The notes: generated by a model from the letters alone, not told the origin. Positions 27,296 through 37,216 are shown, numbered from the stretch's first letter. The stretch is DNA of 64,000 bases from Porphyromonas endodontalis ATCC 35406 (GCF_000174815.1 NZ_ACNN01000026.1:124001-188000), one strand, 5' to 3'. A program made the numbers and translations.

Positions 27296-27859
27296 ATGGC
27301 ACCCAAAGAGAGAATCAAGAAGAAATGTCCGGCATGGAAATACTATGCCCTACCGCTCTTTTCTATCATCTTGGTAGTGCTACTGCGTCTTTGGGTGGGC
27401 TTTGTATACCATGTCCCCAAGGAAAACGAGGCTTTAGGGAAATATGCAGGACGTTACCACTTGATGGTGCGAATAGGGTCTCCCAAACGGGGAGAACTTG
27501 TTCTTGTAATTCTAGAAAATAAAGGGAAGAAAAGTGATACACATAAGCAGCCCTTGTTGGTTGCGGGGCTACCCGGCGATACCATCGAATCGTATGCAGG
27601 AGCTATCTATGTCAATGGCAAATCTTGGTACCCTTCACACGATCAGCAGCAACGCTCTTCTGCATCTAAAAGTATTGCTTCTTCGCACCTATTATCTCCC
27701 CCTTCGCCAGACTCTGATTCTTCAGATAGTACTTACTATCGTTTAGTACTTCGGCCTAATGAGTTCTGGTTACTAACCTACTCTATCCGTAACACCATGG
27801 ACTCTCGCCACTATGGCCCGATACATCGCAACCGGTTGTACGGCATACAAGCCCTATGA
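27296..27859 (+). CDS. Signal peptidase I paralogue lacking the catalytic Ser and Lys
   Basis: A 187-residue protein with one N-terminal membrane helix (about 17-36) and an S26-like domain. Three parts align with LepB: after the helix, VYHVPKENEALG takes the place of the IPSSSL serine box with no Ser; LLVAGLPGDTIE aligns with the VKRCVGMPGE lysine box, with Leu88 where Lys is expected; and RNTMDSRHYGPIHRNRLYG aligns with box E, although the GDN of GDNR is lost. A Ser-rich insert lies at about 120-147. It should not be an active peptidase of the usual mechanism. It overlaps wbqC by 4 bp. Confidence 0.75.
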   Translation: MAPKERIKKKCPAWKYYALPLFSIILVVLLRLWVGFVYHVPKENEALGKYAGRYHLMVRIGSPKRGELVLVILENKGKKSDTHKQPLLVAGLPGDTIESYAGAIYVNGKSWYPSHDQQQRSSASKSIASSHLLSPPSPDSDSSDSTYYRLVLRPNEFWLLTYSIRNTMDSRHYGPIHRNRLYGIQAL

Positions 27860-28491
27860 TATTATCTACAGCCTACGCTCCTCCGATACAATACTTCGCA
27901 AAATTAGCCTCTGGTAGAGTACTACTTGAGGCCTGTGAGCATTACATCAAGCAGACCTATCGCAATAGGTGTCGTATACTAGCGGCTAATGGCATGCAAG
28001 AGCTAAGCATTCCGGTAGAGCAAGGAGCCTCTGAGCAATGCCCCATCCGTGAAGTACGCATATCAGAGCACAATAATTGGCGTGCAAGACACTGGCAGAC
28101 CCTAAAAAGCTGCTATGGTATGGCACCTTTTTACGAGTATTATGCTCCCGATATTGAGCCATTCTATCGAAAGCGATATACGTTCTTGTACGACTTTAAT
28201 CTGGAGTTAATCGAGCTTATTGCGGGGCTAATGCATCTAGATATTTCAATCGCAGAAACAGAGACTTATCAAGCTACCTCTCCCGAGGATTTTCGTCTCT
28301 CTATACGTCCCAAGAAGCCTCCTTTCGACCCCTATTTTAATGCCCAAGTCCCCTACTATCAGGTATTCAAAGGGGAAAATAGTGCAGACTTTACACCTAA
28401 TCTGAGCATTTATGATCTACTTTTCAATGAGGGGCCTCTAGCCCCAATTCTACTCAAAAAGTCGATTATCTCTCACCCCTCTATCCTGTGA
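27856..28491 (+). CDS. WbqC-like family protein
   Basis: A 211-residue soluble protein of the WbqC family. Family hallmarks include the early YAPPIQYFAKLA segment, CRILAANGMQELSIPV, the central NWRARHWQTLKSCYGMAPFYEYYAPD, and the late PYYQVF. WbqC-type proteins occur in O-antigen and glycan loci, but their reaction is poorly defined. It is translationally coupled to the dead LepB paralogue (ATGA) and meets dnaA tail-to-tail with a single base between the stop codons. Confidence 0.85.
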   Translation: MILSTAYAPPIQYFAKLASGRVLLEACEHYIKQTYRNRCRILAANGMQELSIPVEQGASEQCPIREVRISEHNNWRARHWQTLKSCYGMAPFYEYYAPDIEPFYRKRYTFLYDFNLELIELIAGLMHLDISIAETETYQATSPEDFRLSIRPKKPPFDPYFNAQVPYYQVFKGENSADFTPNLSIYDLLFNEGPLAPILLKKSIISHPSIL

Positions 28492-28492
28492 A

Positions 28493-29908
28493 CTAACACT
28501 GTAATTGCTGCTCTAGTTTGGAGATCGTTGTAGCAAATTCGTGGTCTATGGATATAGCATCGCGAGTAGAATTACAGCCATGGATAACGGTAGCATGACT
28601 TCTCCCTCCTAGATAATGCCCAATGCTGGAAAGGGATTCTTTGGTATGCTTATTAGCCAAGAACATGATAATATGGCGAGCCATAACAATGTCTTGACGG
28701 CGGCTTTTCCCCTTTACTTGATGTGCTGGGATGTGGAAGTTCTCACATACAAGCTTTTGTATATTCTCCAACGTTACCTCTCTCTCCTCCATCCGTATGG
28801 TACGAGACAAAATCTCCCGACTAAATGAAAGGTCTATGGGGCTACCTGTAACGGAGGCACTCAAAAAGATACTAGAGAGCACTCCATCTATCTCTCGTAC
28901 ACTATGGGAAGCGTTCTTGACAATAAAGTCACTCACCTCTTCTGTAAGGACAACTCCTCCCTGACTTGCCAGCTTATTAAGGATCTCCCGACGAAGACAA
29001 AGATCCGGGCGTTTGATCTGCGCTGTAAGAGAGCCTGCCATACGAGAGACAATACGCTCACTCAACGCATTAAAGTCACTCACGGAGCGATCCGATGTGA
29101 GAACAATCTGCTTGCCAAGGGAATACAAGTGATTGAATATCTCAAAGAAAGCCTGCTGCGAACGTTCTTTCCCCTCCAATTCTTGTATATCATCAAGCAA
29201 TAATACATCTATCTGCTGATAGTACTTGATGAAGTCGGGTACCTTCTTATTCTTACTTGCCGCTGTAAATTGCTGTACAAACTGCAACGTAGTGACGTAG
29301 AGCACGCGCAAGTCCGAATGTTGACGAAGGATTTCCCACCCCATGGCATTCATCATATGCGTCTTCCCAACTCCTGGAGGGCCATAAATAAAGAAAGGGT
29401 TCATCATAGCATCTCCCGGCTCTACACAAATGCGACGAGCAAGAGAAAGAGCTACATCATTAGACTCTCCACGGATAAACGAATCGAATGTAAAAGGAGG
29501 GAGTAACTTCGTGTCCCATTGAGTGGGATTTGTTGCCCCGACATCGTTGTGAGGGACTGAAATACCTTGAGGGATACTTGCAGGGGATGTAGATAAAGAA
29601 GCTTCGGACATAGAGGTCAGTAGACAACCCTCTGCCGTATTATTGGAAGTGCTATCCACCATTGCGAGGTACCTCAGTCGAGCATGTTCACCAAGTACAG
29701 ACCGCAAGGCCTGCTGCATTTGGATTGCAAAATTCTGCTCAATGTATTCGCAGAAAAAGGCACTAGGCACCTTCACTACGATGGTATTATTCCCCTCTAA
29801 GCGCACGGGCTCTATGGGATGAAACCAAATATTAAACTGCTTGGAAGGAATATGAGAACTCAAGTGTACGAGACACTCTTGCCATATGCTATTTACGTTC
29901 TGTTCCAT
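28493..29908 (-). CDS. dnaA: Chromosomal replication initiator protein DnaA
   Basis: Binds origin DnaA boxes and opens the DNA duplex. The 471-residue protein has domain I (about 1-90), a variable linker (about 90-135), the AAA+ domain with Walker A GPPGVGKT at 176-183 and Walker B VLLLDDIQEL, and the C-terminal DNA-binding domain with the DnaA signature GGRSHATVIHGCNS. It has its own promoter about 260 bp upstream. No dnaN or recF is adjacent, which is common in Bacteroidota. Confidence 0.97.
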   Translation of the reverse strand: MEQNVNSIWQECLVHLSSHIPSKQFNIWFHPIEPVRLEGNNTIVVKVPSAFFCEYIEQNFAIQMQQALRSVLGEHARLRYLAMVDSTSNNTAEGCLLTSMSEASLSTSPASIPQGISVPHNDVGATNPTQWDTKLLPPFTFDSFIRGESNDVALSLARRICVEPGDAMMNPFFIYGPPGVGKTHMMNAMGWEILRQHSDLRVLYVTTLQFVQQFTAASKNKKVPDFIKYYQQIDVLLLDDIQELEGKERSQQAFFEIFNHLYSLGKQIVLTSDRSVSDFNALSERIVSRMAGSLTAQIKRPDLCLRREILNKLASQGGVVLTEEVSDFIVKNASHSVREIDGVLSSIFLSASVTGSPIDLSFSREILSRTIRMEEREVTLENIQKLVCENFHIPAHQVKGKSRRQDIVMARHIIMFLANKHTKESLSSIGHYLGGRSHATVIHGCNSTRDAISIDHEFATTISKLEQQLQC

Positions 29909-30530
29909 ATTCTCTCTTTAGACGTTCTATATTCTTGTTTCAATCCTTATCATACCTTCCTCAGAGAGAGGGGAAACTCCCCCTAGGGAGAGAAAATCTA
30001 CCCGCCTTAAGCTTCCCAATAACAAGGGTAACAACGTGGCGTAATCAACCTCTCCTTCCTATCTATCCGAAGGTGTAATTTGGTCTTTCAAGATAGTATT
30101 ACCTATCTCTCCACTTCACTCTGAATGAACAAGGAGAATCAGTATTTCCCTTCGTTCAATCACATCGCAAAACTAGTGCTTATTTTTGGGCTAAACAAAC
30201 CGAGAAAATCCACAATGAGGCTAATGATATAGCTAACTACCTATAGAATCAGCACCTTGTATAACCACTTATAGACTATGAAGAGAATTGTGCTCAAATT
30301 CCTATATATCAATTAGATAGAAAGAAGTTATTTTATGAAACGACAAGTTATCAACAATCAAGAAAAAGCGTAAGTCCCTTACTATATTGCACTTTAGGTG
30401 TGTAACAACATGGGGAGAAGAGCCCTCTTTGATAATCAGACAAAGTACAACTTTATAGACTAGATTATAAAGAGAAAATAGCCATACGGCTTATTTGTTT
30501 CTAGGCATAAATCCATTAGTTTTCGAGGCT
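29909..30530. other. 622-bp non-coding region upstream of dnaA
   Basis: AT-rich, no convincing gene. It holds the dnaA promoter (30168-30199) and a leader of about 250 bases. One near-consensus DnaA box, TTATCAACA (30348-30356, 8 of 9 bases), could bind DnaA for autoregulation. A cluster of boxes, as expected for an origin, is not seen. Confidence 0.5.
30168..30199 (-). promoter_or_regulatory. dnaA promoter
   Basis: The minus strand has TTTG at 30199-30196, a 20-base spacer, then TAGTTTTG at 30175-30168. This matches the Bacteroidota -33/-7 arrangement. It implies a start near 30160 and a dnaA leader of about 250 bases. Confidence 0.65.
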
Positions 30531-31682
30531 TCAATCAAAGGTATGGATACTCTGTGGGAGAATATCAAGAAGGAGTTGAGCATTATAGAGATCATCATAA
30601 CGTGGCGATAAGAGTTTTACCCTTCGTTCTTCTTCTTCCAATGTAAACTCTTGAGAAGCAATGGCACAAGCTTGATGTAGAATATCCTCATCACTCTTTA
30701 CTCTATAGACACACTCCTCTAGTCCCGTTCCGTAGACCATCTCTTCGTTTGCTATAACATAACGACCGGAATAAAGGGCATTAAGGAGTTTCAATTTAAG
30801 CCCCGTTGGCTGACTTGTAACTAAGATATGTGCAGAAGCCTGCTCAATAAGACGCTCCATTCGCTCTCCCGACACGTTGGCTTCCAAACGAACATTTTCG
30901 CTTCTCTGCACACATTTTTGGAGGCTAGGCGATGGATCTCGTCCTGCTACTACGAGAGGAAGGGGAAGTTGAGGGGCTAGGCGAATCAATCTCTTTGCCG
31001 TAAGTTCATTCTCTAATACAGAGAGTTTGCCATGAAATAAAAAGTAATCCCCCTTCCCCAGCTGGTTCTTTACCTTCTGATCTCCATGAAAACCCGAAAT
31101 CCATTGCACCTCTACTCCTGGGTAATGGTGAGCAAAATAATCTCGCTCTCGGGGGGTAATTGCTAGAATATGGTGTGCATAAAGAAGGTTCTTCTCAAAG
31201 AGACGCAGTCGATAACTCTCAAGGGCAAAATAGAGCTTCTTAAATAGACTTCGAGTACCCTTTGCCAGATAGTGATAATACTCGTGCTCTATGTTGCAGG
31301 CTCGGACAATACGAAGCCGATTGCTAAGAGCAGGGTGTGACAAAAAATGACACGTATGCAATCCCTCAAAGAGAATAGGTGCATCATCCTCCAAAAGATG
31401 GGAGAGAAGGTTTTGAGAACGACGGCTATAAATGATATAGGGCTCACGTGATAATGCGGAAAATATCCCCCTAAGACGCGGATAGTAATAGACCTTTTCA
31501 CACAAATTCTCCAGTTCCTGTTGCTCGGGTCTGCCATACTGATAGCAATGAAGTATTATGCTGACTCCTCGGTCGGCAAGAGCCTTTATCTTATAGTAAA
31601 CATCTATTACTCCTCCATAATCAGCAGGATAGGGAACGTCAAAAGATACTATATGTAATCGTCTTTCCATGGTATTGACCAT
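30531..31682 (-). CDS. Glycosyltransferase, GT4-like fold
   Basis: A 383-residue GT-B type glycosyltransferase. The N-terminus (LHIVSFDVPYPADYGGVIDV) has the usual acceptor-side glycine-rich loop, and the C-terminal half shows YFLFHGKLSVLENELTAKR, PLVVAGRDPS and the late LKLLNALYSGRYVIANEEMV, the position of the nucleotide-sugar-binding E-x7-E region. Substrates unknown. The start codon overlaps the dprA stop (TAATG), indicating coupling; an internal ATG four codons later is an alternative. Confidence 0.8.
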   Translation of the reverse strand: MVNTMERRLHIVSFDVPYPADYGGVIDVYYKIKALADRGVSIILHCYQYGRPEQQELENLCEKVYYYPRLRGIFSALSREPYIIYSRRSQNLLSHLLEDDAPILFEGLHTCHFLSHPALSNRLRIVRACNIEHEYYHYLAKGTRSLFKKLYFALESYRLRLFEKNLLYAHHILAITPRERDYFAHHYPGVEVQWISGFHGDQKVKNQLGKGDYFLFHGKLSVLENELTAKRLIRLAPQLPLPLVVAGRDPSPSLQKCVQRSENVRLEANVSGERMERLIEQASAHILVTSQPTGLKLKLLNALYSGRYVIANEEMVYGTGLEECVYRVKSDEDILHQACAIASQEFTLEEEERRVKLLSPRYDDLYNAQLLLDILPQSIHTFD

Positions 31683-32788
31683 TATGATTTAGCATAGAGG
31701 CCTCCGGGGAGAGGCTTAATGAAGCCGTCAAACTCAAGCGTGAATAATTTATTAGATAGCTCAGCTGCAGACATTCCCAAGCGCATGAGAAGATCATTAA
31801 AGTGTATTGTTTCTTCCTCTACAATGAGGCGTAATACAGGGTCGTCCGGAAGATCTTGAGGAACAAAGAGAGAAGATGAGCTTTCCTCTTCCCCTCCATT
31901 ACTCTTTCCCCACCCTAATACGGATATGATGCTATCAGCATTAACGGCAGGGATAGCCTGCATAGAAGCTATAATACGATTGCACCCCACAGAGGTAGAA
32001 TCTGTAATACGCCCCGGAACGGCGAATACTTCCCGACCGTACCCCGAAGCCATTGCAGCAGTAAGAAGCGAACCTCCACGGTCAGCACTCTCTACTACAA
32101 GGGTGGCGTGAGAAAGGCCTGCTACAATACGATTACGCCCCACAAAATGGTGACGCTCTACTTTACTTCCCCAAGAATACTCGCTAAGTAATCCCCCTTT
32201 TTTGACCATCTCGATAGCGATATTGCGGTGAGCCGCTGGATAAATCCTATCTAAACCATGAGCTAATACTCCGATGGTAGGGATCCCTAAGTCAAGAGCT
32301 ACTTTGTGAGCCTTTACGTCGATACCAAATGCCAACCCACTAATCACCACGAGATCGGGCAACTTGTTTGCCAAATCTTCAAGCAGGACTTCTACTGCTT
32401 TTAAGCCATAACGAGAAGCGCGCCTTGTTCCCACTACACTGATGCAATGAGGAGAGTGCAAAGCGTCTCTATTACCAAAATAAAAGAAGGCAGGAGGTGG
32501 GTCTGCACACTCTGCAAGTAACTGGGGATAGTCCACATCCCCTAATCCAAAAGTATCAATGTGCTTTCTTTTGGCCTCCTCTACCTCCCGCTTGGCACTC
32601 TCAAGGAGCTCAGAAAGAGAAAGGTGTGACACCACACGCCTATAAAGCGCAGGTGCCACACCTTCTAAAATAGCCGGATTGGAAAATATGTCGCAGACAT
32701 CATCTACAGCATCTAAGATACGACGGAGAGTAATAGCACCTACTCCCTCTATCCGACTTAGGGCTAAAAGATAAGCTGCCTTACCCAT
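31682..32788 (-). CDS. dprA: DNA-processing protein DprA
   Basis: Loads RecA onto incoming single-stranded DNA during natural transformation. The 368-residue protein has an N-terminal HhH-like region (about 1-60), the Rossmann core with VVGTRRASRYG, VISGLAFGIDVKAH and HGLDRIYPAAH, GLLSEY and VGRNRIVAGLS, and a C-terminal winged-helix domain (about 300-368). Its presence suggests transformability, which needs other genes not seen here. It follows purL after a short gap and is coupled to the glycosyltransferase. Confidence 0.94.
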   Translation of the reverse strand: MGKAAYLLALSRIEGVGAITLRRILDAVDDVCDIFSNPAILEGVAPALYRRVVSHLSLSELLESAKREVEEAKRKHIDTFGLGDVDYPQLLAECADPPPAFFYFGNRDALHSPHCISVVGTRRASRYGLKAVEVLLEDLANKLPDLVVISGLAFGIDVKAHKVALDLGIPTIGVLAHGLDRIYPAAHRNIAIEMVKKGGLLSEYSWGSKVERHHFVGRNRIVAGLSHATLVVESADRGGSLLTAAMASGYGREVFAVPGRITDSTSVGCNRIIASMQAIPAVNADSIISVLGWGKSNGGEEESSSSLFVPQDLPDDPVLRLIVEEETIHFNDLLMRLGMSAAELSNKLFTLEFDGFIKPLPGGLYAKS

Positions 32789-32809
32789 CAGCTTCCCAAA
32801 AACTAGTTA

Positions 32810-35800
32810 TTAATGCTTCTTCAACCAACTCAAAGCATTAGCAAAAGCCTCCATCCAAGGGGTTACTTCATGCGAACCATCAGGATAGAAACCGCACTGC
32901 CAGGGGAATACAGATCGCTCTGGGTGTGGCATAATGGCTAGGTGGCGACCATCATCACTGCAAATGGCAGCGACTCCTTCCGGAGAGCCATTAGGATTAC
33001 CGGGATAGGTCTTATAGTCGTATTGAGCAACAACATTGTACTTATCAACAGGAGCGTCAAAGGCAAAACGACCTTCGCCATGAGCACACCAGACTCCGAG
33101 GGTAGCACCGGCAAGTGAACCCATCATTATCGAATTGTTTTTGGGAATTGTTAGCCCAACAAAGCAGCTCTCAAATTTCTGCGACTCATTGTGCAACATT
33201 TTGTGTCGAGGTCTCTTGTCTGCATAGAGTAGCCCAAGCTCAGCCATCAGTTGACAGCCATTGCAAACTCCCAAACTTAGGGTATCGGGGCGAGCATAAA
33301 AAGCATCAATAGCCGCTTTTGCGCGTTCATTGTACAAGATGCCTGCAGCCCATCCCTTGGCAGAGCCTAGTACGTCACTATTAGAGAATCCACCACAGAA
33401 AACAAGCATCCGTACATCCTCTAAGGTCTCGCGCCCAGAGGTAAGGTCCGTAAGGTGTACGTCCTTTACATCAAAACCTGCAAGGTGAAGGGCGTAGGCC
33501 ATCTCACGCTCCCCATTCGTACCCTTATCTCGTAAAATGGCAGCGACAATACCCGAGTGGTTGCTCCGGTCTGCATCAAGCCCTAAAGAAGTTTTCTTCC
33601 CCGAGAATTTCTGAGGTAGACGATAGCAGATAGGTTGAATAGGATAATTATTAAAACGCTCCTGAGCAAGTTTCTCTGTTGATTGATAACAATCCAATAA
33701 GAATGATGGGCGATACCAATCCGTACGAGCCTTATCTATATCGATAGTAATCAATTTATCTCCCTTCTTAATCAAGAGAGTACGCTCTTCGGAGGGAGTC
33801 GCAATTACAGAGAAAGCAACGCCCATTTCATCTAGCACCCTCTGAGCCTTATCAAGATTATTTACTTGGAGTAGTACCCCGGGATTCTCTGCATAAAGGA
33901 GCTTGGTAAGATCTTCTTCTACTAGCTCTGAGAGGTCAATAGAGAGCCCTCCCTTGGTATTGGCAAAACACATCTCAAGCAATGCCGTTAGCATCCCCCC
34001 TGCCGATATATCATGCCCGGCAAGTACAAGATCTTTCTTAATCAGGGACTGTACCGCAGCAAAAGCATCTGCAAAATACTCCGCATTAGCAACCGTTGGA
34101 GCAGATTCTCCAACCTTTCCCAGACTTTGGAAGAAAGCAGATCCGCCTAATGCAAGGGGCGCAAAACTAAAGTCTATGTACAAAAGAGACGAACCGGCAA
34201 CAGGCTGAATAACTGGTGTTACAATCTTACGGACATCGCTTACCGGAGCTGCTGCCGATATAATAACCGTACCAGGGCTTACGACGGATGGCTCTGTCGG
34301 ATACTTTTGTGTCATAGAGAGAGAGTCTTTCCCTGTGGGGATATTGATACCCAACTCTATGGCAAAGTCCGAACAAGCCTCCACAGCACGATACAAACGA
34401 GCGTCTTCCCCCTCATTGCGGCAGGGCCACATCCAATTGGCACTTAGCGAAACGCTCTGTAATCCTTCGGTAAGAGGAGCAAAAACGATATTGGTCAAAG
34501 ACTCAGCAATAGAGAGTATTGAACCCGTAGCAGAGTCTATAAGTCCTGCTTGAGGCGCATGCCCAATAGTTGTAGCATAACCCTTCTCTCCACGATAATC
34601 GAGAGCAATAGCACCAAGATCTGCAAGAGGGAGCTGTAGCTCTCCACAACATTGCTGGCGTGCAACGCGCCCTGTCACAGATCGGTCTACCTTATTGGTA
34701 AGCCAATCTTTACAGGCAACGGATTCCAAACTGAGCACACCTTGGAGATACTTCTCGGGTGCTTGAGCGTCGTATGTAGCGTCTTGATAAGAATGCTCCA
34801 GTGTAGAGTCTCTCATGATAGTACGCGGAGGCTTTGCAAGCATATCCTCTACAGCAAGATGGATTGCTTCTTCTTTGGTAGATTTTCTTCCAAAGCAAAG
34901 CTCGTGACTATCGGTCGTTTTACCCACCTTATATATAGGAGCTTTCTCTCGTGCAGCAATAGCAGCAATTCGCTCATAGTCTTTTTCTTCGATGAGCAAG
35001 CCCATGCGCTCTTGACTCTCGTTGCCAATAATTTCCCTATCAGATAGGGTGGCATCCCCTACGGGAAGCGCGTCAATATCAATCTCCCCACCCGTGGCTT
35101 CGATAAGTTCTGTAAGGCAGTTAAGGTGCCCACCGGCTCCGTGATCGTGAATACTAATGATAGGATTATCGTCACTCTCGGCAAGAGCTCGCACCACATT
35201 TTCTACACGTTTTTGCATCTCCGGATTGGCTCTTTGTACGGCGTTGAGCTCAATGCCGGCACTGTACTGCCCTGTATTTACAGAACTTACAGCACCACCG
35301 CCCATACCGATACGGTAGTTGTCACCACCCAATACCACAACCGTCTCTCCTGCCTTGGGCTCCTCTTTTATAGCATCACGTTGTCGAGCATAACCAATCC
35401 CCCCGGCAAGCATAATTACCTTGTCGTAGCCATAACGTGTAGCCTTGTCATCTTCTTGATGTTCGAAGGTAAGTAGTGACCCCGTAATAATGGGCTGACC
35501 AAACTTATTCCCAAAGTCACTGGCTCCATTGGAGGCCTTTGTAAGAATTCCTTGAGGATGCTGATAAAGCCAAGGGCGAGCCTCCATAGACATAGGAATG
35601 GCAGACTGGAGACGAGGATAACTTGTCATATATACAGCCGTACCAGCCACAGGGATTGAAGCCTTCCCCCCTGCCATGCGATCTCGTATCTCCCCACCAG
35701 TACCCGTAGCTGCGCCATTAAAGGGCTCTACCGTTGTGGGGAAATTGTGTGTCTCTGCCTTGAGAGAGAGTACAGTATCTATCGGTTTGGTGGAGAACAA

Positions 35801-36496
35801 TGAAGGGCGATCTCCACAAGATGGGGCAAATTGCTCCACCCTTGGCCCCTTGATAAAAGCTACATTGTCTTTGTAAGCGGATACCAAACCATTGGGATTA
35901 GCTTCCGAAGTAGCCTTGATCATGGAGAAAAGAGATTGCTCCTGCTCCTCTCCATCAATAACAAAGGTGCCATTAAATATCTTATGTCGGCAATGCTCCG
36001 AGTTTACCTGAGAGAAGCCAAACAACTCACTATCCGTAAGCTTACGTCCCAAACGCTTTGAAAGATTTTGAAGGAAATCAATCTCTTTTTCGCTTAGAGC
36101 GAGCCCCTCAGATTGGTTGTAGGCTGCAATATCATCTATGTATGCAATGGGAGCCGGAGTTGCATCTGTATGGAATATAGATGCCCCAGGAGCATGGTAC
36201 ACACATTCGGTCATAGGATCGAATATGGGTTGCTCTTCCTTAACACGTCTAAGCAACTCAATACGCGTAATCCCCTCAATACCCATGTTTTGAGTAATCT
36301 CTACAGCATTGGTACTCCAAGGAGAAACGATCTCACTACGAGGGCCGATATAATCTCCTTCGGCCTGCACTGTGGGGATAACTTTGTCCTCTAAAGCAAA
36401 AAGCCACTGGAGCCTCTCAAGGTCTTGATCAGAAAAAACACCACTATGCTCCACGGCATAGAGGATATCGCACTGCGAGGGGAAATAACTAATCAT
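32810..36496 (-). CDS. purL: Phosphoribosylformylglycinamidine synthase, single-chain form
   Basis: Fourth step of purine synthesis: FGAR + glutamine + ATP to FGAM. The 1228-residue protein is the large single-chain type with a glutaminase domain at the C-terminus. The synthetase part shows QVNSEHCRHKIFNG, KAETHNFPTTVEPFNGAATG and AGGHDISAG-like HDISAGGMLTALLEM; the amidotransferase part has the nucleophile in LGVCNGCQLMAELG and a late PHPERS with the His. It leads an operon with dprA 21 bp downstream. Confidence 0.97.
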   Translation of the reverse strand: MISYFPSQCDILYAVEHSGVFSDQDLERLQWLFALEDKVIPTVQAEGDYIGPRSEIVSPWSTNAVEITQNMGIEGITRIELLRRVKEEQPIFDPMTECVYHAPGASIFHTDATPAPIAYIDDIAAYNQSEGLALSEKEIDFLQNLSKRLGRKLTDSELFGFSQVNSEHCRHKIFNGTFVIDGEEQEQSLFSMIKATSEANPNGLVSAYKDNVAFIKGPRVEQFAPSCGDRPSLFSTKPIDTVLSLKAETHNFPTTVEPFNGAATGTGGEIRDRMAGGKASIPVAGTAVYMTSYPRLQSAIPMSMEARPWLYQHPQGILTKASNGASDFGNKFGQPIITGSLLTFEHQEDDKATRYGYDKVIMLAGGIGYARQRDAIKEEPKAGETVVVLGGDNYRIGMGGGAVSSVNTGQYSAGIELNAVQRANPEMQKRVENVVRALAESDDNPIISIHDHGAGGHLNCLTELIEATGGEIDIDALPVGDATLSDREIIGNESQERMGLLIEEKDYERIAAIAAREKAPIYKVGKTTDSHELCFGRKSTKEEAIHLAVEDMLAKPPRTIMRDSTLEHSYQDATYDAQAPEKYLQGVLSLESVACKDWLTNKVDRSVTGRVARQQCCGELQLPLADLGAIALDYRGEKGYATTIGHAPQAGLIDSATGSILSIAESLTNIVFAPLTEGLQSVSLSANWMWPCRNEGEDARLYRAVEACSDFAIELGINIPTGKDSLSMTQKYPTEPSVVSPGTVIISAAAPVSDVRKIVTPVIQPVAGSSLLYIDFSFAPLALGGSAFFQSLGKVGESAPTVANAEYFADAFAAVQSLIKKDLVLAGHDISAGGMLTALLEMCFANTKGGLSIDLSELVEEDLTKLLYAENPGVLLQVNNLDKAQRVLDEMGVAFSVIATPSEERTLLIKKGDKLITIDIDKARTDWYRPSFLLDCYQSTEKLAQERFNNYPIQPICYRLPQKFSGKKTSLGLDADRSNHSGIVAAILRDKGTNGEREMAYALHLAGFDVKDVHLTDLTSGRETLEDVRMLVFCGGFSNSDVLGSAKGWAAGILYNERAKAAIDAFYARPDTLSLGVCNGCQLMAELGLLYADKRPRHKMLHNESQKFESCFVGLTIPKNNSIMMGSLAGATLGVWCAHGEGRFAFDAPVDKYNVVAQYDYKTYPGNPNGSPEGVAAICSDDGRHLAIMPHPERSVFPWQCGFYPDGSHEVTPWMEAFANALSWLKKH

Positions 36497-36565
36497 CGCT
36501 ATTCGGTAATAAAAAATAAATCTGGTATCCTAAATTCTCTCCCTTGAGAAAGTGCAGGAACTCCA

Positions 36566-36573
36566 CAAAAGTA
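36566..36573 (-). promoter_or_regulatory. Candidate -7 box for purL
   Basis: The minus strand reads TACTTTTG, fitting TAnnTTTG, about 70 bp before the purL start. No clear -33 element. Confidence 0.45.
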
Positions 36574-36613
36574 GGAAAAATCTCGCATCTAGCGAACATT
36601 CTTGCGTGAGAGC

Positions 36614-36651
36614 ACAAAAAAAAGGGAGACTTATTTTGAGTAAAGTCTCCC
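36614..36651 (-). terminator. Rho-independent terminator of rpiB
   Basis: GGGAGACTT (36624-36632) and AAGTCTCCC (36643-36651) are perfect complements around a 10-base loop; on the minus strand the stem is followed directly by a run of Ts (A-run at 36616-36623 on +). It lies 33 bp after the rpiB stop. Confidence 0.8.
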
Positions 36652-36683
36652 CCGTAATATCTATAGAGATTTTCTTTCTGTTC

Positions 36684-37118
36684 TTAACAAAGAGGAATCT
36701 TTGCTACACGAGCTTCATGCCGTCCCCCCTCAAAATCTGTAGAGAGGAATGCCATTATAATCTTCTTAGCCTCATCCAACGAAACAAATCGAGCAGGGAG
36801 CGAAAGCACATTGGCATTATTGTGTGCTCTACCCAGTGCCGCAATCTCTTCGTTCCAAGAAAGTGCAGCACGCACATGGGGATGCTTATTGAGAGCCATA
36901 GATATGCCATTACCCGAGCCACATATGGCAATCCCCCACTCTAGCTCGCCACTATCAATAGCCTCTCCCAATTTGTGTGCAAAATCGGGATAATCGGCAC
37001 GCTCTTCGCTGTAAGTGCCAAAATCTTGATACTCAATACCCAGGTCTGTGAGGATCTTCTTCACCTCTTCTTTGAGAGCAAAACCGGCATGATCCGAACA
37101 CAATCCAAATCTCTTCAT
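36684..37118 (-). CDS. rpiB: Ribose-5-phosphate isomerase B
   Basis: Interconverts ribose-5-phosphate and ribulose-5-phosphate in the pentose phosphate pathway. The 144-residue LacAB/RpiB protein has LCSDHAGFALKEEV at the N-terminus and ICGSGNGISMALNK with the catalytic Cys. Single gene with its own terminator and a candidate -7 box about 100 bp upstream. Confidence 0.94.
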   Translation of the reverse strand: MKRFGLCSDHAGFALKEEVKKILTDLGIEYQDFGTYSEERADYPDFAHKLGEAIDSGELEWGIAICGSGNGISMALNKHPHVRAALSWNEEIAALGRAHNNANVLSLPARFVSLDEAKKIIMAFLSTDFEGGRHEARVAKIPLC

Positions 37119-37216
37119 AGCAAATAAAAAACTTCTTTATTTTATCTCTTTCGTAAAATCCTTAGCCCTTTTTCCACGATGCCCCGGATAAAAAATTATC
37201 TCCTTTTTGCGCACGA

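Noticed and set aside
29909-30530. Replication origin next to dnaA
   Set aside because: Only one near-consensus DnaA box was found and gene direction on both sides points towards, not away from, this region. It cannot be fully excluded without whole-genome skew.
34652-35047. 131-codon + strand frame within purL
   Set aside because: Entirely antisense to a conserved core of PurL with no start signals of its own.
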